Source of the DNA: DATAQC01 sp051001215
GTDB taxonomy: Bacteria; Actinomycetota; Acidimicrobiia; Acidimicrobiales; AC-14
Length of the DNA: 21,530 nt
Reading direction: 5' to 3'
Assembly (NCBI GenBank): GCA_051001215.1
Contig: JBPCNP010000025.1
Span: 1-21,530 of the forward strand
Of the stretch, positions 1 through 6,802 are shown piece by piece (the first letter of the stretch is position 1; every line of letters starts with the position of its first letter). The notes under the pieces were generated by a model. That model did no database searches, had not been told where the DNA came from, and saw only the letters and a list, made by a program, of their open reading frames with translations. The translations under genes were made by a program, and so were the position numbers.

Positions 1-220
1 CGACATAGCGCAAGGACAGGGCGGCCAGGCCGAGGCCGACCAAGGGGGCGCCGGCCTGCAACGCCAGTGGCGCACGGAGCACGGCGTCGAGGATCACGTC
101 GGCCGTGATCCAGTCGAACAGGGCCACCGCGAGACCGACCACGGCTCCGGTGACCGCGGACAGTAGGAAAACCTGCTGGGACCGCCGCCCGAGGGCGACC
201 AGCTCCGCCCTTCGGCTCAC
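1..220 (-). CDS. ClC-type chloride channel, N-terminal part (runs off left edge)
   Basis: The minus strand is open from a GTG at 220 to the window edge, giving 73 residues. After a short basic N-terminus (SRRAELVALGRRSQQVFLLS) comes a hydrophobic helix (AVTGAVVGLAVALFDWI) and then a second one (APLVGLGLAALSL). This layout resembles the first helices of bacterial ClC family chloride channels/antiporters, which often begin with R-rich residues followed by a TG-x-x-x-G-L-A-V helix. An in-frame TGA lies five codons upstream, so the GTG is the only reasonable start; no clear ribosome binding site is visible. The selectivity-filter motifs of ClC would lie outside the window, so the family call rests on the N-terminal pattern only. 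Confidence 0.5.
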   Translation of the reverse strand, partial: MSRRAELVALGRRSQQVFLLSAVTGAVVGLAVALFDWITADVILDAVLRAPLALQAGAPLVGLGLAALSLRYV

Positions 221-243
221 CCCGGCCGGCCGTCAGGCCGGGG
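220..243. promoter_or_regulatory. perfect 8-bp hairpin at the ClC-like start codon
   Basis: CCCCGGCC at 220-227 and GGCCGGGG at 236-243 are perfect inverted arms with an 8-nt loop. The left arm touches the GTG start of the ClC-like gene, so the hairpin would sit in the 5' end of that mRNA and cover the place where a ribosome binding site belongs. It could hinder initiation, or be a remnant terminator of something formerly upstream. There is no T-tract. The role is inferred. Confidence 0.3.
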
Positions 244-481
244 TTGCGCAGCCAGCGCGGCGGCGGTGACCAACCTGCCCGATGCCGGTGGCGTGGCACC
301 GGCCAGGGCTGTGACCTCATCTATCTGCACGTTGCAAAGGTTGCACTTGAAGCCACGCGCGACGCAAGTTCCTCTCCCGCCGACGGCCTCGCCGCCCTGT
401 ATTGCGATCGGGTTCACGGGGTGGGTTGTGCCGGTGGATCAGATCGTTGCCTCGGGCAATGGATAGTGATAGGGTCACCCC
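244..481. other. non-coding or decayed stretch left of the beta-helix relic
   Basis: I see no supportable gene here. Frames are open by GC bias only. The only structure noted is an inverted pair TGCAA/TTGCA with a 3-bp spacer at 333-345 inside a run of TTGCA-like words. It might be an operator upstream of the ClC-like gene, but nothing confirms this. Confidence 0.3.
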
Positions 482-850
482 ACCAACACGACTTTGACGA
501 AAGAAATCGGTCCCTGTTCGGCGATGGCATCCAGGTCGGCGCCAGCGGCATCACCATGAGCCTGGCTGGGCACAGCATCACCGGCTCACGTGGGCTCGCG
601 GCGATCGCGACAGCTCAGCAGGTGGGGATCCACCTGACAGGTGTGAGCCACGTCATGGTGAATAGCCCGGGCATCGTGGCCCTCTTCGACGCCGGGGTGG
701 CCGCTCGTCTCCACGTGCACCTACGTCGAAGGGATCACCACGGACAACTCCAACGCCGACCGGATCGTCGGCAACACCGTGGTGCACAATGTCCCCTATT
801 CCGCCCGAGCTACGGGAACACGATCTGGAAACAGCGCGTATCGGGGGATC
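482..850 (+). pseudogene. parallel beta-helix (NosD-like) repeat protein, frameshifted fragment
   Basis: Three frames must be joined to read one protein. TNTTLTKEIGPCS begins at 482. It shifts into GDGIQVGASGITMSLAGHSI at about 522 and onward through VGIHLTGVSHVMV, then shifts again near 715 into YVEGITTDNSNADRIVGNTV and VVHNVPYS. Segments of the type DGI.VGASGIT..L.GH.I.G, GI.L.GVSHV.V and ..N.ADRI.GN.V are characteristic of right-handed parallel beta-helix surface or secreted proteins (NosD/pectate-lyase-like folds). The start, signal peptide and most of the repeats are gone, and the remnant ends just before the marR stop. The family is recognised from repeat style; no enzymatic activity can be assigned. 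Confidence 0.6.
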
Positions 851-864
851 TGTGGTGCTGTGCC

Positions 865-1338
865 TCAGAGGATCGAGGCCTGCGCCCACGTCTGTTCGGG
901 AACCTCGCCCGCAGCCGTGTTGAAAGCCTGCAACGCCCGCAGCAACTCGGCACGCCGGGGGGCGGGGACCTGGCGCAGGATACGGCCCAGCCTGTCCCGC
1001 CGCGCCGCGGTCACCGCCCCCACCAGATCGTGGCCGCCGGGGGTCGCGGTCAGGCGCACCTGGCGCCGATCCTCCTCGTCGGGCTCCCGCCGCACGCGGT
1101 CACCGTCGACCAGGCGGTCGCAGAGACGGCTGGCGGTGGACGGGTTCACACCCATGGCCTCGGCCAGGGCCATGAGCGTCATGGGCCCGCGCCCGGCCAC
1201 CACGACCAGCGCCCGGTACTGGGGCAGGGTCACGTCTTCGCCGACTTGTGCCAACGATTCGGCGGCTACTCCGACCAGTGCTCGTGACGCCGCCAGGACC
1301 GCTTCGACCAGCTCACTCAGCCCATCACCCGGCACCAT
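865..1338 (-). CDS. MarR family transcriptional regulator (copy 1)
   Basis: Encodes a small winged-helix DNA-binding repressor. The helix-turn-helix is visible as LPQYRALVVVAGRGPMTLMA...LAEAMGVNPSTASRLCDRLV, followed by the wing RVRREPDEEDRRQVRLTATPGG. Dimerisation helices flank it at both ends (LSELVEAVLAASRALVG and the C-terminal AELLRALQAFNTAA). Length (157 residues from the ATG at 1338) fits the family. The frame is open upstream to a TTG at 1371; I prefer 1338 because it aligns with the N-terminus of the second MarR copy in this window. No good ribosome binding site precedes either. The ligand and targets are unknown; the nearest same-strand neighbour downstream is the ClC-like gene, separated by a relic, so no operon is evident. 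Confidence 0.88.
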   Translation of the reverse strand: MVPGDGLSELVEAVLAASRALVGVAAESLAQVGEDVTLPQYRALVVVAGRGPMTLMALAEAMGVNPSTASRLCDRLVDGDRVRREPDEEDRRQVRLTATPGGHDLVGAVTAARRDRLGRILRQVPAPRRAELLRALQAFNTAAGEVPEQTWAQASIL

Positions 1339-1656
1339 CGGACAGTGGCACACCGAATCCGGGGGGCGCAAGGCCCCGAATTCCGGTCAAGGGCTCTTTG
1401 GCCAGCGACCGCAGGGGCGTCGACACCGGTTTCACCGTGGCGTCGGAAGGGCAGGTGCCCCGTATGCACCCTGGTGAGCACAGGACCGGCCGGTGAGCGC
1501 CGGCCGTGGCCCAACGATGCTTCGCGCCCTGCATGGCGGCGTCGGGCTGGCGCTGACGCTGTGGCCTGAATCGGTGCTCGCCGTGGTCGGCACCCGGCAT
1601 CCCGATAGGCGCTGCCTCCGTGCGGCCCGGCATACCCCGAACGGAGTGGGCGGCCG
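1339..1656. other. intergenic region between marR copy 1 and the GH15 gene
   Basis: This is the divergent upstream region of two genes. I find no gene here. A GC-rich inverted repeat (arms 1487-1493 and 1500-1506, CGGCCGG/CCGGCCG) can form a hairpin. The ribosome binding site of the GH15 gene (GGAG at 1643-1646) lies at its right end. No promoter hexamers are convincing. Confidence 0.4.
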
Positions 1657-3468
1657 ATGAGCACGAGCTATCCGCCGATCAGCGACTACGGATGCATCGG
1701 CGACTGTCACTCCGCCGCCCTCGTGTCACGGCGGGGCTCAATCGACTGGTGCTGCCTCCCCCGCTTCGACGCCGGGAGCTCGTTCGGCCGGCTCCTCGAT
1801 TGGGACAAGGGGGGCTTCTGCTCGATCCAGCCCGCCGACGACGGGTTCGAGACGTCCCGCGAGTACGTGTCGGAAACGCTCGTGCTGGTCACCACGTTCA
1901 CCACCAGGGAGGGGAGCGCGCGACTGACGGACTGCTTCACGATGTACCCCGGCGGCGCCCGCCAGCCGCGCCATCAGCTGCTACGAGTGGCGGAAGGTGT
2001 GCGGGGCCGGATGACGCTGCGCCTTCGCGTCGCGCCCCGGTTCGACTACGGCGCAGTTCGTCCTTGGGTGCGCCGCCACGGTCGGGCGGTCTTCACCGCG
2101 GTCGGAGGCAGCGACGCCCTCGTCCTCGGCGGTGACTTCCCACTCGCACCGGTCGGAGACCACGACCTCGATGCGGAGATCACCCTCGGTGTGGGGGAGC
2201 GGGCGAGGCTGTCGATCACCTGGGTCCGGCCCGAGGACGTCGATCCCGACCCTCCTCCGACGCCGGACGCCGCCGAGCTCGACGAGCGCCTGGCCGAGAC
2301 GGTGGACTGGTGGCGGGGCTGGAGCGACAAGGTTCGCCTGGAGGGGCCCCACGCCGTCGGGGCCCGACGGTCGGCGATCGTGCTGAAAGCCCTGACCAAT
2401 GCCCCAACCGGCGCGGTTGTGGCCGCCGCCACCACCTCGTTGCCCGAGGCGATGGGTGGCTCCCGAAACTGGGACTACCGATTCAGCTGGATCCGCGACT
2501 CCCAGTTCACCGTGCGGTCACTGGCCGAGCTGGGTTGCACGGACGAAGCCGCCGGCTTCCGCCGCTTCATCGAACGCAGTGCCGCGGGAGGCGCCGAGTC
2601 CCTCCAGATCATGTACGGCCCTGGTGGCGAGCGCCGGCTCACCGAGGTGGAGCTGACCGAGCTCGAGGGCTACCGGGGCTCGGCGCCGGTACGGGTCGGC
2701 AATGGAGCTGCTGGCCAGTTGCAGCTCGACGTGTACGGCGAGTTGCTGGAGCTGGCCTGGCAGTGGCACCAGTTCGGTAGCTCGCCCGACGACGACTACT
2801 GGAGGTTCCTGGTGTCGCTCGTGGACATGGCCGCCGACCGGTGGCAGGAACCCGACCAGGGGATCTGGGAGATGCGCGGCCCCCCGCGCCATTTCGTCCA
2901 CTCCAAGGTCATGTGCTGGGTGGCCCTCGACCGTGGCATCCGCCTGGCCGAGCAATGCATGCGCCGGGCGCCCACGCGCCGGTGGGCATCGGTGCGCCAG
3001 GAGATCCGCGAGGCGGTCGACAAGCACGGCTACGACGCAGACTCGGCGACGTTCGTCCAGGCGTTCGACTCCACCGCCCTCGACGCCGCCCTCCTGCTCC
3101 TCCCGTCCTACGATTTCGTGGAGTATGACGACGAGCGCATGGTTGGCACCGTTGCCGCGTTACGTGCCCGCCTCGATCACGACGGCCTCCTTCGCCGCTA
3201 CCACGCCACCGACGGCGTCGAGGGCGAAGAGGGCGCCTTCGTGGCCTGCACGTTCTGGTTGGCGGAATGCCTGGCCCGCCAAGGCCGGGCGCGCGACGGG
3301 CGGGAGGTGTTCGACCGGGCCATGGCAACCGCCAACGACCTGGGCCTGTTCTCCGAGGAGTACGACCCGGGGTCCGACCAGCTCCTGGGCAACTTCCCCC
3401 AGGGCCTGTCCCACCTGAGCCACATCGCCGCCGCCGTCGCCCTGACGGCGGCGCACGACGACGGGTGA
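1657..3468 (+). CDS. glycoside hydrolase family 15 (trehalase/glucoamylase-like)
   Basis: A 603-residue protein matching bacterial GH15 enzymes, which hydrolyse terminal alpha-1,4-glucosyl bonds or trehalose with inversion. The N-terminal beta-sandwich begins with the hallmark PPISDYGCIGDCHSAALVSR and SIDWCCLPRFD. The (alpha/alpha)6 catalytic domain starts around residue 250, with NWDYRFSWIRDSQFTV, GYRGSAPVRVGNGAAGQLQL and PDQGIWEMRG. E405 in GIWE is the expected general acid, and the EEYDP motif (E567/E568) supplies the general base. The ATG has GGAG about 10 nt upstream. Full length, no signal peptide, so cytoplasmic. Many actinobacterial members are annotated as trehalase; sequence alone cannot separate trehalase from glucoamylase. 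It stands alone and converges with the DUF421 relic 3 bp away. Confidence 0.92.
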   Translation: MSTSYPPISDYGCIGDCHSAALVSRRGSIDWCCLPRFDAGSSFGRLLDWDKGGFCSIQPADDGFETSREYVSETLVLVTTFTTREGSARLTDCFTMYPGGARQPRHQLLRVAEGVRGRMTLRLRVAPRFDYGAVRPWVRRHGRAVFTAVGGSDALVLGGDFPLAPVGDHDLDAEITLGVGERARLSITWVRPEDVDPDPPPTPDAAELDERLAETVDWWRGWSDKVRLEGPHAVGARRSAIVLKALTNAPTGAVVAAATTSLPEAMGGSRNWDYRFSWIRDSQFTVRSLAELGCTDEAAGFRRFIERSAAGGAESLQIMYGPGGERRLTEVELTELEGYRGSAPVRVGNGAAGQLQLDVYGELLELAWQWHQFGSSPDDDYWRFLVSLVDMAADRWQEPDQGIWEMRGPPRHFVHSKVMCWVALDRGIRLAEQCMRRAPTRRWASVRQEIREAVDKHGYDADSATFVQAFDSTALDAALLLLPSYDFVEYDDERMVGTVAALRARLDHDGLLRRYHATDGVEGEEGAFVACTFWLAECLARQGRARDGREVFDRAMATANDLGLFSEEYDPGSDQLLGNFPQGLSHLSHIAAAVALTAAHDDG

Positions 3469-3471
3469 GCC

Positions 3472-3763
3472 TCAGGTGGGATCTTCACCGTGGTCGGGTG
3501 GCATTGGCACGACCGAAAAGGCGCCCCGCGCTTCGAGCCCGACCAGCTTCGCTCCGGCCGGGTCGCTGATCCCGTGCTCACGCAGCACCATGTGCAGGTC
3601 CGCCTCGGTGAGGTGCCCCCGGCGCAGGCCGGCCCGGTTCACCTGACCGTCGCTGATCAGCTCCGATACGCACGGCCAGGACCACCGACAGGTAGATGAG
3701 GACCGTGCTGAGTACGACGAAGCCCACGCTGCGCCACCCGCCGAGCAACCACGTGAACATCAC
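3472..3763 (-). pseudogene. DUF421 (YetF-like) membrane protein with the middle deleted
   Basis: From a GTG at 3763 the frame gives FTWLLGGWRSVGFVVLSTV and continues LIYLSVVLAVRI, the first membrane helix of DUF421 proteins. At about 3668 the reading jumps to another frame that gives ELISDGQVNRAGLRRGHLTE, ADLHMVLREHGISDPAGAKL, GLEARGAFSVV and a stop at 3472. This is the C-terminal cytoplasmic DUF421 domain (L-I-x-D-G-x-V-x-R...L-R-x-x-x-L-T-x-x-x-L...F-S-V-V). Two further helices and the linker, roughly 100 residues, are missing, and the two pieces are out of frame. Both gene ends are well preserved, so the loss looks like an internal deletion. DUF421 function is poorly known. It is the last member of the minus-strand group that starts with marR copy 2. 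Confidence 0.75.
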
Positions 3764-3794
3764 CCGGGCGATTCCCGTCGAGTGGTGGAGGACA

Positions 3795-4164
3795 TCAGTC
3801 GTCGCGGTCCCACGGTGCCGTGTCCCCCATCTTGGCGTAGTACTTGGCCAGGTGGGACTTCACCCGGTCGATGTCGTTGCCCGGCAGGTCGACTCCCCCT
3901 CGCGAGCCCCGCATGACGGCGCCGGCGGCCATCACGCCACGCGGCACAGCATGGACCCGGCCGTCGATGACGTCGGCGATGAGCAGCTTGTAGGAGCCGA
4001 AGTTTCTCCTGGTCGCTGTCGTACCAGACACGGGTGTCCCTGTACTTCTCGGTGGGGCCATCCTCGGCGTCGGCCCACTTCCGAACACGGGCCTCGGCTT
4101 CGTCACCATCCCATGCGCGGTCGCGGTCGGCGAGAGGAAAGTCCTGGAACGTGGTCACGGCCAT
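3795..4164 (-). pseudogene. small protein with a prohead-protease-associated domain, one frameshift
   Basis: An ATG at 4164 with an excellent AAGGAGG five bases upstream starts AVTTFQDFPLADRDRAWDGD and runs to YRDTRVWYDSDQE. Near 4010 the frame shifts and continues NFGSYKLLIADVIDGRVHAV, PRGVMAAGAVMRGSRGGVDL, and finally VKSHLAKYYAKMGDTAPW up to the stop at 3795. As joined it is about 122 residues. I recall this domain (W-D-x-x-A-x-x-R...F-x-S-Y-K-x-x-I-A-D-V...V-P-R-x-V...G-A-R-G-G-V) from stand-alone actinobacterial proteins and from the flank of phage HK97-type prohead proteases; its function is not established. Its start lies inside the last codons of the phosphatase gene, implying translational coupling. 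The frameshift is one extra base or two lost; a sequencing error is possible because both halves are otherwise perfect. Confidence 0.6.
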
Positions 4165-5189
4165 GAATCCTCCTTGAGTTGTTGGGGTCGGGTATCGGAA
4201 GCGCCAGGACGCCACGGTTCGGCCAGCACGAGGACGACGTCGTCGCCGATCACGCCACCGGCGTGGCGCCCGAGATCGTCGAGGATCTGTTGGACGGCCG
4301 CGTCGGCATCCAGGGGTCGGGCGCGCTGAAGGCTGGCGGCGAGATTGAAGTACCTGCCGCCGGCATCGCGGGTCTCGATGGCGCCATCGCTGTCGAGCAA
4401 GAGGCGCTGATCCCCCTTCAGGGCCACCGGAGCCGCCACGGCGCTGCAGGCACCGAGCCCGAGCGGCAGCGTGCCGGGGATGTCGAGTTCGATGACGTGG
4501 CCACTGCTGTCGGCGCGAAGGGGTTGGGGATGACCGCAGCGCACGACGGTCAAACCCTCGTCGGTGGTCTGGGCGAGGATCGCCGTGGCGAAGTCCTCCG
4601 GGCCGCCGGCGACGCTCGCAGCGGCATCGAGTCGGGACACGACATCGGCGAAGTCGGCCTCGGTGGCCGCCCGGCTACGGAATTCGCCGAGTAGGGCGGA
4701 GGCCAACCGCACCGCCTCCAGGCCTTTGCCCCGCACGTCGCCAACCACGAGCCGGGCGCCCCATGGGGTGACGACGGCTTCGTAGAAGTCGCCGTCGACG
4801 CTTGCCTCGGCGGTCGCCGAGACGTACCGGCCGACAAGACCGAGTCGACCGACCCGCTTCGGCAACGGGCGGAGAATCGCCTGCTGCGCGGCTTCGGCCA
4901 CACGGCGGACGGCGACGAGCTTCTCCTCCCGTCGAGTCCGTTCGCAGGCGAGCTTGTACGCCATCAACGAACTGACGGCGACCGCCAGCACCCGCACCAG
5001 GTGGGCGGACGTGCCCGCGGTTCCGTCGGGCCACCCGAGTACGAACGCCGACACGACCGCCACGACACCGGCCACTGCGGTGTCGAGCGGGCTGAGCAGC
5101 GCGCTGGCCACGAATGGACCGAACACCAGGCACACCGCGAGCGACGCCTCACGCCCATAGGCCAGGTCGATTGCACCTGCGCCGGCCAA
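4155..5189 (-). CDS. membrane-anchored SpoIIE/PP2C-type serine phosphatase
   Basis: The N-terminal ~85 residues hold two to three membrane segments (SLAVCLVFGPFVASALL, TAVAGVVAVVSAFVLGW, LVRVLAVAVSSLMAYKLA). A helical linker ending ILRPLP leads into a SpoIIE/RsbU-like PPM phosphatase domain. Metal-binding motifs are visible: VDGDFYEAV, VVGDVRGKGLEAVRLASALL, RCGHPQPL, LLLDSDGAIETRD and the terminal GDDVVLVL. Such enzymes dephosphorylate anti-anti-sigma factors in partner-switching stress pathways, but no anti-sigma partner is present in the window. The only start in frame is a TTG at 5189. The frame stays open upstream (PELTPVRGRAYGRWSAGAAL) into the end of marR copy 2 without ATG or GTG, so the true N-terminus is uncertain and may use a rare codon or be damaged. 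It lies downstream of marR copy 2 in the same orientation and overlaps the start of the next small gene by 10 bp. Confidence 0.85.
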   Translation of the reverse strand: MAGAGAIDLAYGREASLAVCLVFGPFVASALLSPLDTAVAGVVAVVSAFVLGWPDGTAGTSAHLVRVLAVAVSSLMAYKLACERTRREEKLVAVRRVAEAAQQAILRPLPKRVGRLGLVGRYVSATAEASVDGDFYEAVVTPWGARLVVGDVRGKGLEAVRLASALLGEFRSRAATEADFADVVSRLDAAASVAGGPEDFATAILAQTTDEGLTVVRCGHPQPLRADSSGHVIELDIPGTLPLGLGACSAVAAPVALKGDQRLLLDSDGAIETRDAGGRYFNLAASLQRARPLDADAAVQQILDDLGRHAGGVIGDDVVLVLAEPWRPGASDTRPQQLKEDSWP

Positions 5190-5247
5190 GGCGGCTCCGG
5201 CTGACCAACGCCCGTAGGCGCGGCCCCGGACAGGCGTCAGCTCGGGC

Positions 5248-5763
5248 TCAGCGATCGCCGTGACTGCCGGTACCCTGGTCGAGCGACCAGCCGAGCGCCC
5301 ATGCGCTGTCGGCGAACTCGCCGGCCGCCTCGGCGAACTCGGCCATGCTGCGGGCCAGACGCCGCTGGGCCGGCGGCGACATCCTGTCGAGGACGTCGTC
5401 GATGAGCGCCCGCCTGTGATCCATCACCCCGCCGACGAGCTTGTGCCCTCGGCTCGTGAGCCCGGCGATCACGGTCCGACGGTTGTCCTGCGAGGTCCGG
5501 CGACGGATGAGCCCCTTGTCCACGAGCGCATCGCACCCACGGGTCACCGTCGAAGGGTTGACGTCGAGAATAGCGGCGAGGTTGCCCATCGTCTGAGGTC
5601 CCCCGCCGTGTAGGAGCACAACCACCCGGTACTGAGCCAGGCTGACTTCGGCGCTGACCTCGGCGATGGTTCGAGCAGCTAGCCCAACCAAGGCACGAGT
5701 CGCGTTCAGCACCGCCTCGCGTGCTTCCCGATCCTCTTGATTGCATGATGACAATCTTTTCAC
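5248..5763 (-). CDS. MarR family transcriptional regulator (copy 2)
   Basis: A 171-residue winged-helix regulator clearly paralogous to copy 1: both share NATRALVG/AASRALVG, LAQYRVVVLLHGGGPQTMGN, LAAILDVNPSTVTRGCDALV and RRRTSQDNRRTVIAGLTSRG, plus a C-terminal helix with AEFAEAAGEFADSAWALGW. The frame is open to a TTG at 5784, but a GTG at 5763 gives a normal family length and lies inside a palindrome that is a good autoregulatory operator. It heads the minus-strand group with the phosphatase and the prohead-associated small gene, 58 bp before the phosphatase TTG. MarR proteins often repress themselves and the following operon; that is the likely arrangement. The effector is unknown. Confidence 0.9.
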   Translation of the reverse strand: MKRLSSCNQEDREAREAVLNATRALVGLAARTIAEVSAEVSLAQYRVVVLLHGGGPQTMGNLAAILDVNPSTVTRGCDALVDKGLIRRRTSQDNRRTVIAGLTSRGHKLVGGVMDHRRALIDDVLDRMSPPAQRRLARSMAEFAEAAGEFADSAWALGWSLDQGTGSHGDR

Positions 5764-5775
5764 ACTTACAAGTGT
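5762..5775. promoter_or_regulatory. 14-bp perfect palindrome, likely MarR operator
   Basis: ACACTTACAAGTGT is a perfect inverted repeat with 6-bp arms and a 2-bp centre. It overlaps the preferred GTG start of marR copy 2, in an A/T-rich patch unusual for this window. Size and placement fit a MarR dimer site, and a bound dimer would block both transcription start and translation start. No second copy was noticed near marR copy 1. Confidence 0.6.
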
Positions 5776-5918
5776 AGTCCCCAACCGCCATCCGCAGCTT
5801 TCCTCTAGTGGACAGGAGGCAGAGGTTCGTAGCCCGGGAGTCGAAGTGACCCGGGCGTTCGGCCGCCGCGCTCACAGCTTCGCTGCGGTGGTCGCGGGAG
5901 CCGGGTAGCTCAGCCGGG

Positions 5919-5954
5919 CCGGGCGTTCGAGCCTTTGGCTGGCTCTTCGCCCGG
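5919..5954. terminator. GC-rich hairpin downstream of the permease relic
   Basis: Arms CCGGGCG (5919-5925) and CGCCCGG (5948-5954) enclose an inner stem GAGCC/GGCTC (5929-5933 and 5941-5945) with a 7-nt loop. It lies past the 3' end of the minus-strand permease relic, where a terminator is expected. There is no T-run. The rest of 5776-6022 holds no recognisable gene. Confidence 0.35.
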
Positions 5955-6022
5955 AAGGGCGCCAGGATGAACGAGGGGCTCGGCCTCCTCGGGCTCGTGT
6001 GCCTTGCTCTCGGGTCCGAGGG

Positions 6023-6393
6023 TCACCCAGCCTGGCTCCTGGTCCCGTCGCCTGAGGAGACGTCATTCATTCCCTTCATCATCTCGGCGCCGCCGGTGGG
6101 CAGGAAACGGATCAGCAGGACCGCGGAATCGGCCCCCAGATCCTGGCCAGGATGGGATGGTCCTGGAGGAAGAACGCCCGCCACAAGGTGTCCGGTATCC
6201 ATGCCGCGGCCGCGCCGGCGATCACCAGCGTCTTCGGTCGATCGTCTCCGAGCAGCCTCGCGATGGTCTGGCGCCGGACGACCGCTTGGACCACCGCCGA
6301 CAGCGTGAACCCGAGGACGAGCGCCCAGAGAACCTCCCAGGTCATCGATCCGGCGATGACGAGGGCGTGGCCCATGGCGTTCACTGCCCGCAT
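6023..6393 (-). pseudogene. UPF0718/DUF318 (ArsP-like) permease relic with internal deletions
   Basis: An ATG at 6393 with an AGAGGGG ribosome binding site starts MRAVNAMGHALVIAGSMTWE and continues VLWALVLGFTLSAVVQAVV and RLLGDDRPKTLVIAGAAAA. That is the beginning of UPF0718-type permeases. It then jumps directly to WIPDTLWRAFFLQDHPILAR and IWGP, a segment normally found deep in the protein. A second jump and frame change near 6138 gives SAVLLIRFLPTGGAEMMKGM followed by a stop at 6023, which resembles the family's C-terminal tail. The cysteine/serine-rich transport core and several helices are gone. N-terminal, middle and C-terminal landmarks are in the correct order, so two internal deletions explain it best. 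Intact relatives export metal or organoarsenical compounds; this copy cannot be functional. Confidence 0.7.
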
Positions 6394-6509
6394 CGAGACC
6401 CCTCTCGTTCGGTCAGGTCGCTCCTTCCCGCCTCCTCGACAGCCCAACGGCGCACCGACATCGTGATCGACCTCCGGTCCGTCGATGAGGCCCCGTCCCC
6501 TGCGCTACA

Positions 6510-6555
6510 CCGACGTCGCTGTGGTGCCGGCAAAAGCCGGTGGGGCCGATGTCGG
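6510..6555. repeat. imperfect 46-nt hairpin element
   Basis: Outer arms CCGACGTCG (6510-6518) and CGATGTCGG (6547-6555) and inner arms CCGGC (6527-6531) and GCCGG (6536-6540) form a nested hairpin with an AAAA loop. It resembles REP-like intergenic palindromes in form. Only one copy was seen in the window, so a repeat family is not shown. Confidence 0.35.
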
Positions 6556-6559
6556 CTTC

Positions 6560-6645
6560 GCCCCGCGAGCCGTGGTTTCGGCCGACACGCCCATCCGGAT
6601 CATTCCGGTGCTGTGCTTCGTGGACGCGGGGTGTCCGTTGCTCCG
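6560..6645 (+). pseudogene. possible NERD-domain protein fragment
   Basis: One frame reads TPIRIIPVLCFVDAGCPLL just before the tRNA-like segment. The P-V-L-C-F-V-D-A-x-x-P-L-L pattern resembles the central strand of nuclease-related (NERD) domain proteins in actinobacteria. Neither a start nor the rest of the domain is present, and the reading ends where the tRNA-like sequence begins. The match is short, so this is a low-confidence relic. Confidence 0.3.
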
Positions 6646-6654
6646 ACACCCTCG

Positions 6655-6682
6655 GGTTGGGGGTTCGAATCCCTCCGAGCGC
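6655..6682 (+). other. tRNA 3'-end segment, probable integration attachment-site scar
   Basis: The bases form a proper T-arm (GGGGG stem at 6659-6663, TTCGAAT loop, CCCTC stem at 6671-6675) followed by a seven-base acceptor strand CGAGCGC. It closely resembles the last part of an actinobacterial arginine tRNA. The upstream 45 bases contain no D-arm or matching 5' acceptor strand GCGCTCG, so it is not a complete tRNA. A tyrosine integrase gene starts 120 bp downstream in the same direction, and such integrases commonly recombine at tRNA 3' ends. I therefore read it as an att site left by an integrated element. Confidence 0.6.
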
Positions 6683-6802
6683 GCAGGGTAAGTGCAGGTC
6701 AAAGGCCCTTTGGTTCTCCACAGTTTGCCCGGCCGGAGTGCCCGTGAGAACCATAGTGAGAACAGGGCAGCCGTTCTCACCCGTTTCCACGGAGGCACGG
6801 CG

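Noticed and set aside
244..1287. 347-codon plus-strand frame
   Set aside because: Only its middle part (about 522-715) carries beta-helix residues; the rest is random or antisense to marR, so it is not one gene.
5899..5945. Possible tRNA: TAGCTCAGCCGG and GTTCGAG words lie close together
   Set aside because: There is no anticodon arm, the T-stem does not pair and no acceptor stem can be formed; the spacing is far too short for a tRNA.
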